Shown: positions 1 to 39,887 of the stretch, one piece after another
How the letters are laid out: each line of letters starts with the position of its first letter
Position numbering within the stretch: position 1 is the first letter of the stretch
Assembly: GCF_950295315.1 (NCBI RefSeq)
Contig: NC_080164.1
Span: 63,461,615 to 63,525,614, forward strand
Length of the DNA stretch: 64,000 nt
DNA from: Erinaceus europaeus
Lineage: Eukaryota > Chordata > Mammalia > Eulipotyphla > Erinaceidae
Direction: 5' to 3'
Translations under genes and position numbers: made by a program
The notes under the pieces: model-generated
What the model saw: only the letters and a program-made list of their open reading frames with translations
Databases searched by the model: none
Told to the model about the DNA's origin: nothing

Positions 1-445
1 CTGGTCCCCCACCTACAGGGGGAAGCTTCACAGGTGGTCAGTATTGCAATTCATTCTCTCTCTTTTTTTTAAATTTATATTTATTTATTTTCCCTTTTGT
101 TGCCCTTTTTTATTGTTGTTGTAGTTATTGTTGTTATTGATGTTGTCCTTGTTAGATAGGACAGAGAGAAATGGAGAGAGGAGGGGAAGACCGAGAGGGG
201 GAGGGAAAGATAGATACCTGCAGACCTGCTTCACCTCCTGTGAAGTGATTCCCCTGTAGATGGGGAGCTGGGGGCTCGAACCAGGATCCTTACACTGGTT
301 CTTGCTCTTCACGCCACATGCACTTAATCCGCTGGGCTGCTGCCTGACTCCCTCCCTCTTTGTTTACCTACCCCTCCTTCTCCCTCTTCTACCTCTCCCT
401 TCCCTGTCAATTTCTGTCACTATCTAAAATAAACAGAAAGAACTA
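1..445 (+). mobile_element. SINE-2 cut by the window edge, with nested antisense SINE-1
   Basis: The SINE-2 body (ctggtcccccacctac...gtattgcaat) breaks at about 62 and resumes at about 353 with ctttgtttacctacccctcc and tctaaaataaacag. The insert at 63-352 is a - strand SINE-1 ending gctgctgcctgactccc. Confidence 0.8.
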
Positions 446-536
446 CTTTAAAAAATAAACAAGTACAGACATTTTATTAATAAATTATTCCATCGAGTGC
501 ATAGAGGTATCCCACAAAGTATAATCTTTTGAGGAT

Positions 537-746
537 TTTTTTTTAAATCTTTATTTATTTACTGCATAGAGACAGCCAGAAATTGAGAGGAAAGGGGAGA
601 TGGTAAGGGAGAGAGGCAGAGAGACAACTGCAGCCCTGCTTTACCACTTGTGAAGCATACCCCTTACAGGTGGGAACTGGGGGCTTGAACCCGGGTCCGT
701 GAGCATTGTAACATGTGCGTTCAACCAGGTGTGCCACCGCCTGGCC
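537..746 (-). mobile_element. SINE-2
   Basis: Full-length antisense copy from tctttatttatttactgcat to accaggtgtgccaccgcctg. Confidence 0.85.
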
Positions 747-754
747 ACATGTTT

Positions 755-1038
755 TATTTTTTGCCACCAGGGTTCTCGATGGGGCTTGGTGCTGGCACTA
801 CTAATTCAGTGCTTCAAGTGGCCTCCCCTATTTATTTATTTATTTATTTATTTATTTATTTTATTATTGGATAGGACAGAAAAATGGGGGGGTAGAGAGG
901 GAGAAAGAAAGACAGGCATCTTATAGACCTGCTTCGCCACTTGTGAATTGTCATCCCTGCAGGAGGGGAGCAGGGGCTTGAACTCAGGTTCAAATACATG
1001 GTAGTGTGCACTCAACTGGGTACACCACCGCTGGCTCC
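755..1038 (-). mobile_element. SINE-1/2 long form with ATTT tail repeat
   Basis: Begins gccaccagggttctcgatgg, contains (TATT)n at 829-870 and ends tacaccaccgctggctccc. Confidence 0.8.
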
Positions 1039-1046
1039 CTGATATG

Positions 1047-1857
1047 CTTTTTTTTTTTTTTTTTGCATTATCTTTATTTATTTATTGGATAGAGACAGCC
1101 AGAAATCATTTATAGGTTCACTATTTAGTTTACAACTCTCTGGGGGTATTTTTTCTGTATATCTCTCTCTCTCTTCTTCTTCTTCTTTTTTTTTTTTTTT
1201 CTGTCTCCAGGGCTGTCTCTGGGACTCAGTGTCTGCAGTACAAATTCTGGAGGCCATTTTCTCCTTTCTGTTGCCCTTGTTATCGTTGTTGGGTAGGACA
1301 GAGAGAAATCTAGAGAGGAGGAAAAACTGAGAGGGGGAGAGAAAGGTAGACACCTGCAGACCTGCTTCACTGCTTGTGGAGCGACCCCTTCAGGTGGAGA
1401 TCCAGGGGTTTGAACCAGGATCCTCACGCCAGTCCCTGAGCTTCACACCATGCGCACTTAACCCCTTTCACTTGCTACTGCCCTCGCTACTGCCCTCTCT
1501 CTCTTTTTTATTTTTTTTTTCCTCCAGGGTTATTGCAGGGGCTTGGTGCCTGCACCATGAATCCACTGCTCCTAGAGGCTTTTTTTTCCCCTCCTTTTGT
1601 TGCCCTTGTTTTATCGTTTATTATTGTTATTATTATTGTTGTTGATGATGATGTTGGATAGGACAGAGAGAAATCAAGAGAGGAGGGGAAGACAGAGGGG
1701 GAGAGAAAGATAGACACCTGCAGACTTGCTTCACTACTTGTGAAGCAACTCCCCCCGCCCCCTGCAGGTGGGGAGCCGGGTGCTTGAACTGGGATCCTTA
1801 CATAGTCCTTGGCTTCCTGCCATGTGGGCTTAACCCACTGTATTACCACCTGACCCC
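1047..1857 (-). mobile_element. Cluster: truncated SINE-2, then two antisense SINE-1 copies
   Basis: A SINE-2 tail (1047-1110) is followed by a (TC/TTC)n tract, a SINE-1 (1186-1470) and another long SINE-1 (1502-1857). The string tgtatatctct occurs just before (near 1156) and just after (near 1859) the SINE-1 pair, so both may sit inside one older target site. Confidence 0.75.
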
Positions 1858-2221
1858 CTGTATATCTCTGTTACCGATTTTTAGTCCCATTATGGCTAGA
1901 AAACATGCCTTGGGTGACTTGAATCCTTTCATGTGTATGTGTGTCCTGTTAATAGCCTTGGTGACAATTAAAACACACAGATGTGCATGCACACACACTC
2001 ACTCTACGGCTAGTTTGCTGACCCTTGATTTATTTATGACTGGATATATTTGTCTACTTTATGCCTACTTATATTATTTAGTTACTTCATTTGCATCTAA
2101 GTCATCTCAAGCTGTCTTGGAAGTGAGTGAATTATAATCAAATGGGAGTGTCTAGACTTCATTGTTTGTTTAAACATAAGCAGTGTATTCAAAACAAAAT
2201 AGTAGATAAAGAATATAGATA

Positions 2222-2340
2222 TGGAACTGGTGAAGTAACTCACTTAGATATTGTGCGCTTTGCTATGTGTACAGCCCAAATTCAAGCCTGGCTCCCATAG
2301 CACTGAAGGAAGTTTTGGTTCTGTGATCTTAAAAAAAAAA
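2222..2340 (+). mobile_element. SINE-5
   Basis: Reads gtgcgctttgctatgtgtac, attcaagcctggctcccat and gcactgaaggaagttttggt, with an A-tail and a short CA run. Confidence 0.65.
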
Positions 2341-2544
2341 TGTACACACACGCGCACACACCAGTCCCTTCCATCTGGGAACCTAAGGAAACCAAAGTGT
2401 TGAAAAAGCTATTTGATAAAAGCAGTCTGTTTACAGTGGAATTTGCTTATATTGATGAAAAATCAGAAAAGCCTAAATACTCAAAATAGGGGTTAAGTAA
2501 ATAGTAGAACTTTCATTTGTTAAACTGTTTCTCTTTTTTTTTCT

Positions 2545-2700
2545 TTTTTAAATTTTTTTGAAGTATTTTATTTTTGAGAGAGATGTAGACAGAGAAAGAC
2601 AGAGAGAAACCACTGCACAGCTCTGGCTAACAGTGGTATGGGGGGATTGAACCTGGGATTTTGGAAACTCAGGCATGAGAATCTTTGGTGATGTATAGAT
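2545..2700 (-). mobile_element. SINE-3-like, diverged, 170 nt upstream of exon 1
   Basis: gcacagctctggctaacagt and ggggattgaacctgggattt match the antisense SINE-3 body. The end is degraded. Confidence 0.6.
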
Positions 2701-2865
2701 TGACTTGTCCCACAGAAGTGCAACTGTCGGCTTTCCTTGCTTTATCTGTAGGTCATCAAAATAGAGTTGTCTGGCTTTTCAGGATAAACAAAGATAGGGG
2801 ATCATAAAAAGGAACTTCTCAGCTCTTCTCCCATGCCATGAACGATGTTTGTTTATTCTTTCCAG

Positions 2866-31245
<28,380 letters not shown>

Positions 31246-32062
31246 CCACTGAGGCTCCCATCTGGAGGATGACCCAGAGGCTTCAAGTGAGAGCCTGGCC
31301 TGCGCAACGTATCAGGACATCCAGAGACCAGAATCGCAAGTGGATCAAAATGACAGCATAGCAGTGATCTCTGGGCTCCAGAAAACCACTAGCCCTTTGG
31401 CTAGACCAGCCTGACTTGGAAAGTGGCATTGTTGTTTCTCTGCTCCTCTGCATCTCAGGATATGAGCAAGGTGTCCCCTAAGCCCCCCAAGGCCTTGTGA
31501 GTTAGCCAGGCCTTCCTCTCCACTGCAGAAGGCCTCCACTGTGAAACCCCCAGTGAAACCCCTGGCTCCTCCAGGCTGAGGGAGCAGGATCCAGTGACTG
31601 CAGTCAGGAGCCACCTGCCCCACAGCCCACTCTCCCTGTGGACCATTTCCAAGGCTCTGCCCTGGGCCAAGCAGAGAGTGGCCTTTACACACCCAACTCC
31701 TATGCTTGGGCCAGGATCAGGTCTGGCTGGCATGTGGCTGCATGCTCTTTTAGACCAGATCTTTCTATGTCCCTGCGATACACATCAAACCCAGATTGCC
31801 AACCAGTCTCCACAGTTTGAACAAGTTGCCTGGTTAGCTTCTGTGTCTCTGTTTCCAGTCCAGGCTTGAGGCGCATGTTCCTTTCATCAAGTCCTGCTCT
31901 GTCCAGGGACCTCCGACTTCCCTTAACCACTGGCAATGACAGCAGGAGGCCCTGGCACTAGAGACTTGTACAAAAGGCTTTTGCAAAACCATAGACTGCT
32001 TCTATTTTTGTCTAGTGTTATTCCAACTCCAACTCAGGATTAAACATCACTGGAACTAGTTT
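31246..32062 (+). other. POLR1A: POLR1A 3' UTR (probable extent)
   Basis: Non-coding sequence following the stop codon, free of recognisable SINEs. The 3' limit is inferred from an ATTAAA at 32039 followed by a T-rich stretch. A longer UTR is possible, since the next 800 nt are also free of clear repeats. Confidence 0.5.
32039..32044 (+). promoter_or_regulatory. Candidate polyadenylation signal ATTAAA
   Basis: ATTAAA lies about 800 nt after the stop codon. It is followed by catcactgg and a T-rich stretch (agtttttggg), the usual arrangement of signal, cleavage site and downstream element. No AATAAA occurs between the stop codon and this point. Confidence 0.4.
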
Positions 32063-32889
32063 TTGGGAAAGAAAAAGAAAAAATGAAAATGGCTTGGGGT
32101 TTTTGCTTTTTCCCTTCGTTTATGATTTCTGCATTTGTGATATGAGAGCACAGGGCTGGGGTTTCTCATCACAGTTGAATCTTGGGTTCCACTTGAGTTC
32201 CTGTCGGGAGGAGAGCTCATCCATGGCCGCTGTACCCTCTGACCCCAGCCTCCCCTGCACACACCCCTTCCAGAGTTAGCTCTGTGCCACAGTCAGGAGT
32301 TTGAGAGCCAGTGGGATGGAGCTGTGTATGTGTGGGGTGGGAAGGCTGCTCCTGGCACTTGAGGTACAGCCAGAAATTGAAGAGAGACCTCTCCTGGGGA
32401 AAGGGACCACACTCCTCCCTTTGATGCCTCCTGTTGCATGTTTGGCAAAATCTGGTGAATCAAAAGTTCACCGGGACTTCTAGATAGAGGGGCATGGACA
32501 CTGGAGCGGTGCTGGAAGAAGATCACTTCTGGGAAGGCTTTACCCTGGAGTACTGACTGCCTTACAGGTTAGGGCATGCGTTCTTGGAATTACAGTGTCA
32601 ATTCACTGGTTGGTAATTGCCCCCCTGGTGGAATAGTGGGGGAGAGTGCTCGGGGCCCGTCATAAGGTAATCTGGTGGGCCAGTGAGCATGTGATCACAT
32701 GGGGCCCAGGGCTTGGCAGAAGTGCTTGTTCATTTTTTTTTTAAGCCCAAGAAGTATTTTTAAAGGACGTGTTTACTAATGATAGAACATCACTCTGGTA
32801 CGTGCATCGTTGAAGATCAAACCATACCTGTAAGTCCAGCACTCTAGCCATTTGGCAGAGTGTTTAAGTTCCATGGTGGTTTGTTTACT

Positions 32890-33030
32890 TTTTGTTTCTA
32901 GATGGAGACAGAGAAGGCAGAGAGAGAGTGAAAGGGATCCTAGCACACCAGCTTCCTTCAGTGTGGCAGGGGCAGGGCTCAAACCTGGGTGTATATACAT
33001 GGCAAAGCAGTGCACTATCCAAATGAGTTA
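32890..33030 (-). mobile_element. SINE-5
   Basis: gcttccttcagtgtggcagg, ggctcaaacctgggtgtata and catggcaaagcagtgcacta, then aaatgagttac. Confidence 0.7.
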
Positions 33031-33599
33031 CTGGGAAAATAGTGACTGTCTTTCTATGTTTCTATGCAAAGAAACACAGACTTCTTTCAACAGCTCAGTA
33101 TTATGCCAGCCCATAAATTCCATGTTCATCCCTGCCCAGGTGCTGAGGGCACAGAGGGAAGGAGGTGGACTCTAGATGGCATGGGCTGCACAGGCTGCAT
33201 GCAGAACCCTGAGCTGTGAGCAGTGAACTCAGCCCCTCGGCCCTCCATACGCTGTCTGGGTATCACTCTCACACTGGGTTTCCAGGGTGCATCTGGACAT
33301 CCCAGATCCTGTAGGTCTTAGTGAGCAGGGTAATCTGGGCTTGTTCCTCGTTCCTCAAGATTGTGTACTCATCTCGAGATCTCTGTCCAGAAGTCACCAA
33401 AGGCAGCTTCCTTGACCATTTTGCCTGACCTATTCTTTGGAATAGTCTCAGCATTATAAATGCTTTTTCTCTGGAAAGAGCCACAAGTACATCTAAGCCA
33501 AATTTACCGTGACAAAGAGGAGAACAGTATCCTGGAATCAAGCTGCAATTCCAATGGTTAATGCTAAGGATCTTCTTTTAGGTTTATTGAGTATTCTGA

Positions 33600-33745
33600 T
33601 TTCCACTTCTAAGAACTTGTCCATTTTTATCCTTTGCCTATTTTTCTACTGGCTTGTTTCTATTTTCACTGTCATTTGAAGAGAATTCTTATCTTTTTAG
33701 ATGGCCCTTTACCATCTGCATTAAGTTATTCCCCCAAATTAATAC
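33600..33745 (-). mobile_element. Possible old L1M fragment
   Basis: gcctatttttctactggctt, acttgtccatttttatcc and gagaattcttatctttt resemble antisense L1M sequence. It is short and diverged. Confidence 0.3.
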
Positions 33746-34199
33746 ATACATAACATATATTTCAGGCTGAGAAATTAGTCCAGAACCCACACCGTGGTTG
33801 AAGGATTAGTTGCTGGCTGCACTCAGTCCTGCCATCCCTAGACTACCTAGGTTACCTAGAGCATCTTCTGAGGTAACTAACTGAGGATAAAGCAAGTTCC
33901 CAACTGTTAGGACTAAGAAGATGGGCTGTTGGTGAGTGCTGGAGGGGCCCCAGACTGTTCTGGCCTCCTGTGTGTGTTCTGCTTAGTTGAACTCCAGAAG
34001 GGTCTGCCCACCCTCACCTGGGGCTCACCCAGGGCAGCACTAACAAGGTCCTTTGCTCATCACTCCATCGTATCCTGCCCTCTGTGAGGGGAGAGTATGA
34101 AAGCTCTATTTCAGAAACTTGCCCCAAGAGAACAACAGTGGAAGCTGGAGGACTTGAAGTCAAGAATCTAGGCTTCCTGTATCCACATTGTGTCTACTC

Positions 34200-34348
34200 T
34201 CTCTGCCCAGGGCCAGGGGGTTGCTCACTTAGTTAAGCACACGCATTACAGTGCACAAGGACCCAGGTTCAAGCCCCTGTTCCCTACCTGCAGGGGGAAA
34301 AGCCTCATGAGTGGTGAAGCAGGCTGCAGTTGTCTCTATCCCTCAGAG
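34200..34348 (+). mobile_element. SINE-2
   Basis: tagttaagcacacgcattac, aaggacccaggttcaagccc and a shortened 3' part. Confidence 0.75.
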
Positions 34349-34567
34349 GCTGCCCTCCAGGGCATTAAATGTGAGGATGCCTTACACCTGGGGTCTAGGA
34401 GCACCTCCTCCGAGGGTGCCTTCTGGAGATGCAGACAGAACTGCCTTTGTCTAATGGGAACTTGGACTTGGTAGTTCACAGTAGATGAAACCAGAAGAAA
34501 TAAATGACAAGCAGCTGTTGTTAAGGAACTCAGGACTCTTAATTTATAGGCCAACTCAAAGTAGAGA

Positions 34568-34775
34568 TAATTTTTTTTTAATTTCTTTATTGGAGGATTA
34601 GTGGTTTACAGTTGACAGTAAAATATAATAGTTTGTACATGCATAACATTTCCACATAATAGTACAACCCCCACCAGGTTCTCCTCTGCCATCATGCTCT
34701 AGGACCTGAACCCTCCCACACCCCACCCAGAGTCTTTTACTTTGGTGCAATATACCAAAGCAAAGATATATTTTG
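34568..34775 (-). mobile_element. L1-a 3' UTR fragment
   Basis: Shares ttctttattgg, acagttgacagtaaaatata, gtttgtacatgcataac, acaacccccacc and agagtcttttactttggtgc with the L1 at 55690-55965. Only the 3' UTR is present. Confidence 0.85.
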
Positions 34776-35151
34776 AGAAGTCAGAAAATGTGAGAGATTG
34801 ACCAACTGACCCAGGGACCCAGAACTGGAGAGCCAACCCTCCCCTGGGGGGGTGGGCAGGCAGGGCAGTTTCTAAGGATTTCTGTGATACCTTTTGTAGC
34901 CCCCTCAACCCTGCAACGTGTCCTATTGGCCCCAGTTCACAGTCAAAGAAATGGATGTGAAGAAGTGAAAAGCAGTGTCCTGGAGTCCAGTGAGGTCTGA
35001 TGACTGCTCCTAGGTCTGTTGTCCCCTGGGCTGCACCTTTGCTTGGGGCACCTCTCTGGGCAATTTTCAGCAGGTTCTAAGGACTCAGGTGACACTTAGT
35101 TTCCTTTGATCAGATTGATCAGTGATCCCCGTTGAAAATAGAAAGTGCAAG

Positions 35152-35565
35152 GGGCCAGGCGGTGGTGCACCTGGTTGAGTGCACACATTATAGTGCACAA
35201 GGACCCAGGTTCAAGCCCCTGGTCCCCACCTGCAGGGGGACAATCTTCACAAGTGGTGAAGCAGGGCTGCAGGTGTCTCTCTGTCTCTCTCTCCCTCACT
35301 GTTTCCCCTCCTCTCTCAATTTCTCTGTCTCTATTCAATAATAAATAAAAATATTTAAAAGGGGGCAGGTGTTAGCACACCTGTTTGAACACACATGTTG
35401 CAGTGCACAAGGACCCAGGTTCAAGCTCCCAGTCCCCACCTGCAGAGGGGAAGCTTTGCAAGTGGTGAAGCAGTGCTGCAGGTGTCTCTCTGTCTCTCTC
35501 CCTATCACCCCCTTCCCTCTCAATTTCTGGCGGTCTCTATAAATAAATAAAAACAATTTTTTAAA
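35152..35565 (+). mobile_element. Two SINE-2 copies in tandem
   Basis: Copy 1 (35152-35360) starts gggccaggcggtggtgcacc. Copy 2 (35361-35565) starts gggggcaggtgttagcacac directly after the A-rich tail of copy 1. Confidence 0.88.
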
Positions 35566-35691
35566 TAAGTGCATCCCTCAGGAGTGAAGCCCAGGTATTT
35601 TGGGATGGAAGGATTCACCTACCACAGAGATGTGTGGTAGGTGAATCCATGGTTAGGTGGACTATGGGTTCATCCTGATTATGTGGGATAT

Positions 35692-35980
35692 AAGAATGCT
35701 GGAACATGGGAGTCTGGTGGTAGCACAGCGGGTTAAGTGCAGGTGGCACTAAACGCAGGGACCGGTGTAAGGATCCTGGTTCGAGACCCCGGCTCCCCAC
35801 CTGCAGGGGAGTCACAGGTAGAGAAGTAGGTCTGCAGATGTCTACCTTTCTCTCCCACTCTGTCTTCCCCTCCTCTCTCCATTTCTTTCTGTCCTATCCA
35901 ACAACAATGACATTAATAACTACAACAAAACAAGGGCAACAAAAGGGAATAAATAAATATTAAAAAGAATGCTGGAACAT
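35692..35980 (+). mobile_element. SINE-1 with exact 16-bp target duplication
   Basis: aagaatgctggaacat occurs at 35692-35707 and 35965-35980, bracketing a near-consensus SINE-1. Confidence 0.93.
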
Positions 35981-36479
35981 CATGGGGTGGTGGGGATATT
36001 TAACTTAGTTGCTCCCTGTGTCTGCAGGACCTTGGTTCCTCCCATCGTGCTCCACAGCCGGCCTCTGGAGGCTGAATTGGGGGTGTCCTAGAGCCAGGTT
36101 TTGACTCAGCTCTGAGGTGTCCCCACAGATTCCTTAATCAGTATCCTGTTGCCTAGAGGCTGCTCCAGTGGTTTGGGCCGGGGTGGTTGGGGTGGGGGGT
36201 GTTTAGTAGAGGGGCTGCTCTGGGCAGAGCTGTCTTGCACAGTGCTCTGGTCCTCCTCTCACAGTTTGACTGACTCAGCAGGCAGTGACCGTCTCGTCAG
36301 TCCAGCCCAGACTCTGCTGTGACAGAAAATATGGGGCAAGAAGGAAAGGAAAATGGAGGAAGGAGAGAAGAGGGCTGAAGGCAATGCATGTGTCCATGAC
36401 CCTCAAAATGAGCATTTCCCTATCATCTCTGGGGCTCTGCCACTGGGTTCCAACTAGAGATAAAAGAGAAAAACGCCAT

Positions 36480-36700
36480 GGGTGATGGTAGATAGCTTAG
36501 TGGTTATGCAAGGAAATTCTCATGCCTGAGGCTCCGAAGTCCCAGGTTTAAGAGCTGAGCAGTAGTACTCTGGTAAAAGAAAAGAAAGACCACAGTACCA
36601 GAGCTTCCTCCAGTGTGGTGGGAGAAAGACTCAAACCTGGATTGTACACATGGCAAAGCAAGTGGCATGCAAACCAGATGAGTTATTTTGTCATTCTCTT
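36480..36700. mobile_element. SINE-3 (+) then SINE-5 (-)
   Basis: SINE-3 at 36480-36585 (tagcttagtggttatgcaag). SINE-5 at 36586-36700 (gcttcctccagtgtggtggg). Confidence 0.7.
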
Positions 36701-37159
36701 CCTCACCACCCACATTTTTTTTTTTTTTTAATCTTTTTAGCAAAAACATGGTTTCTAGGCAAGGGCAGCAGCAGCAACAACCAGCCAGGAATTTGTTAGA
36801 ACTGCAAGTTCCTGAACCAAACTCTGGGCTGGGAATTCTTCCCTTGTGTTTCAACAAGCCCTCTGGGAGGACTCCCATGCATGTTCCAGTTTGAGGATTG
36901 CTGTCCCAGAACTGTCATTAGAAGTGTTCCTTCCTCTGCTGCTCTCTTTAGCTGAATTGTCCCAGGGCTCTTCTGGCCTTAGGGAAATAGGTTTAAGGCC
37001 CTTCGAGTTTCACAGCCCCTGTCTGTTCTTCTGGAGAGGACATCCCCAGTGGATTGCAGGCAGCAGGTGCAGAATGAGCCTCACTGTTATCTCTGTGTCT
37101 TTCATTCCTTTATTTGTACCTTCTGACAATCTATGGGGCAGACGGATGAATGCCAGCAC

Positions 37160-37312
37160 CTTATTTATTTATTAACAAAATGCTGGTAATACCAGAGTAC
37201 CATAAGCCCTGGCTTATGGGGGTGGGGGTGGTCAGAGAGAATTGAACCTGGGACTTTGAAGCCTCAAGCGTGAAAAGCTATTTGCATAACCATTATGCTA
37301 TCTCCCCAGCTC
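37160..37312 (-). mobile_element. SINE-3
   Basis: gccctggcttatgggggtgg, gaattgaacctgggactttg and aaccattatgctatctcccc. Confidence 0.8.
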
Positions 37313-37659
37313 CCAATGCCACTTTTACAGATGAACTAGAAGGAGGCTCCGAGGAGTTAATAGGTATTCTCCTTCGAGAACTTTCTGACTCCTGGGGACA
37401 AGATCTGTGCCTGTCAAACTATTAAATAGCAAAGCAAAGACTTTGCACTGTAGTAGTGGTGATGGTCCACTCCTGGATCCCCTCCTACCCTCAACATCCA
37501 GATAAGAGGCAGCTAACTAGGGCATCCTTGGGCTGTAATGAGGTTGGGGGTGCCTAGTAGAATTGGCATCCACTCATGGTGCTGGTTGACGTGCAACATT
37601 GCCCCATGGAGCCCGATAGAGCACACCAGCACCTCTGACGCACATAAAGTTTACTCTGC

Positions 37660-38230
37660 TTAAAAATCCCTCTGGAGCCCAAAAATCCTTCTCTGAGTGT
37701 ATTTACAAAAGAACTCAAACCAGGAACTCAAATAATTTCACATTCATATTCACAGTAGCTGTTGTCCCAGTAGGCAAAAAAAGCCCAGTGACAGGGGAGG
37801 TTGCTCAGTGGTAGAACATAGGACTTGCAAACTTGAGGCCCCAGATTCAGTCCCTGGGACTGCTTGTACTGGCTCTCTCTTTAAATAAACACTTTTCGTG
37901 GTTCGGAGGGTAGTACAGTGAATGAGGGAGGCATTGGACTTAAAGGGGGTGAGGTCCTGAGTTCAATCTCCAATATCATGCATCAGAGTAGTGCTCTGGC
38001 TTTCTCTCTCATAGCTAAATCTTTAAAAAAAAAAAAAAAAAAAGATGGAAATGAACCCAAGATTCACCAATGAATAAATGTATAGACAAAATAGGGCACA
38101 TACATAAAATGATGCTATTATTCAGCCATACAAGGAAATGTCTTAGGAAAGTTACAACTTGGATGAACCTTGAAGACACTACGCAGAGTTAAATAAACCA
38201 AGGACAAACACTGTATGAGTAGTTGTTAGA
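37660..38230 (+). mobile_element. Old L1M 3' end, split by two SINEs
   Basis: The 5' part reads tattcacagtagctgttgtc and the 3' part tattattcagccatacaagg and acttggatgaaccttgaaga. These are standard L1MA/L1MB motifs in colinear order. Two SINEs (37788-37892 and 37898-38042) sit between them. Confidence 0.75.
37788..38042 (+). mobile_element. Two tRNA-type SINEs inside L1M
   Basis: The first (37788-37892) reads ggaggttgctcagtggtaga. The second is SINE-4-like (37898-38042) with gaggtcctgagttcaatctc and a poly-A tail. Confidence 0.7.
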
Positions 38231-38253
38231 ACACTCAAACCCTTAGGATAGGA

Positions 38254-38431
38254 TAAGGGTGGGAACATTTTTTTTTCTGCCAAGTGTCATTTGAATGTTT
38301 ATAAGATCATTTGCGGGCCATACAAAATCATCAACTTAAAAATTAACAATGTTACTATAAACTTCTTATTGATTTTTGTGGCCTGCCTGTAACTGCCTTT
38401 TCAGGGCCAGACCGAATGTTTCCCACCATTA
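38254..38431. mobile_element. Small TIR element, hAT-like MITE
   Basis: The ends are taagggtgggaacatt and aatgtttcccaccatta, which are inverted copies of each other with few differences. The interior (tctgccaag, gcgggccatac, ggcctgcctgtaact) resembles non-autonomous hAT elements of mammals with caggggtggggaac-type ends. No clear 8-bp target duplication remains, so it is old. Confidence 0.6.
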
Positions 38432-38604
38432 CCGAAGAGACAGACAGGAGAACATAGTGGTTGACAGGATAGGGAAGTGAGGATTCAATGGGGACAGAGT
38501 TTCAGTTGGGCCAGATGAAAAGAGTTTTGAACTGGACAGTGATGACAGATGCACAACAATGTAAATGTATTTAATGCCACTGCACTGTATATATATATAT
38601 TTAT

Positions 38605-38934
38605 AGCCACCAGTGTTATTGCTGAGGCTCAGTGCCAGCACTATGAATCCATCGCACTTGGTGGCCATCTTTCCCTTTTTTCCTTCTTTCTTTTCTTTCT
38701 TTCTCCTTTCCTTCCTTTCTTTCTTTCTCTCTAATTTTTAATAGATAGAGAAATTAAGATACCTGCAGACCTGCTTCAATCTTGAAGCAGACACCCTGCA
38801 GGTGGAGAATGGAGGTTTGAATTTGGGTCTTTGAGCTTGGTAATATGTGCTTAACCAGGTGCACCAACCACTTGGCCTCTTAACCAGGTGCACCACCACT
38901 TAATCACCTTAACCAAGTGCACCACCACTTGGTT
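38605..38934 (-). mobile_element. SINE with threefold tandem repeat of its head
   Basis: The body runs from gccaccagtgttattgctga through a TTTC tail block to gtgctt. The terminal head piece cttaaccaggtgcaccacca is then present three times (near 38850, 38879 and 38908) with small changes. Confidence 0.75.
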
Positions 38935-38976
38935 TCATATATATATAATCATGAATAATAACATCTCAGGGTTCTA

Positions 38977-39107
38977 TGACGGGGGAGATTGCTCAGAACT
39001 TGCATGGCTGAGATCTTGGCTTCAATCCCTACTACCACATATGTCAGAGTGGAACTCTGGATTCTCTCTTCCATGCATCCTTCATAGAATAAATAAATAA
39101 ATAAACC
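38977..39107 (+). mobile_element. tRNA-type SINE, diverged
   Basis: gggggagattgctcagaact, cacatatgtcagagtggaac and an (AATA)n tail. Confidence 0.6.
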
Positions 39108-39298
39108 CTCAGGCTTATTTTGAGGGCCAGTAGGAAACAACCTAAGAACTGACACAGGTGTTCAAACAATGATAGTCGTGTGGTGTTTGCACAGCCTAGA
39201 ATGTTCTCTCCCCTTTTCTTTAGGATAAGCTTCTCCTGTTCATCCTTTAAAGCCCAGTTGACTCAAATCCCACCTTTTCTTTGAAACTTAGGATCATG

Positions 39299-39750
39299 GG
39301 GCCAAATAGTGATGCATCCAGTTGAGCGCACATGTTATCATGTGCAAGTACCCAGGTTCAAGTCCCCAGTCCCCGCCTGCATGGGGGAAGCAGGGCTGCA
39401 GGTGTCTCTCCCTATCTTCCCTTCTCCTCTCAGTTTTTCTCTGTCCTATCAAATAGGATAAGCAAGCAAGCAAGAAAGAAGCCTATGGTCAGTTGCAGTA
39501 TAGTTCACCAGCTTCCCCTTCCTGATGTTAGGCATAACCATTCAACTTAAATGTCTTTAAGAGTTTCGCCAACCAATGGTGCATCTGGTTGAGAGCACAC
39601 ATTATCATGCATGAATTCAAGCCCCTGGTCCCCCTCTGCAAGGGGGAAGTTTCATAAGCAGTGAAGCAGTATTGCAGGTGTCTCTCTTCCTCTCTATCTC
39701 TGCATGCCTCAATGTGTCTGTCCTATCAAGTGGAGAGAAAAATGAAAGCC
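39299..39750 (+). mobile_element. Two SINE-2 copies
   Basis: 39299-39480 (agtgatgcatccagttgagc, tail of AAGC/AAGA units) and 39567-39750 (atggtgcatctggttgagag). Confidence 0.75.
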
Positions 39751-39887
39751 ACTTGGTACTTTGTCACGCCATCTCCCCTCAGCCTTGCCACCTGCACTTC
39801 TCAGGGTATAGCTGCTTGTCTAACTCCCAGGAGGAAGGTCCCAGACAACTCAGAATGGACATGTCGCATGAATAAGAAATAAACCGT

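Larger units (their letters stand above)
32070..34195. other. Unassigned sequence after POLR1A
   Basis: Holds one SINE-5 (32890-33030) and a possible L1M piece (33600-33745). The early part could be an extended 3' UTR. Confidence 0.5.

Noticed and set aside
33269..33541. 90-codon open frame on - after POLR1A
   Set aside because: No recognised motif and no sign of retroposition such as a poly-A tail or target duplication.
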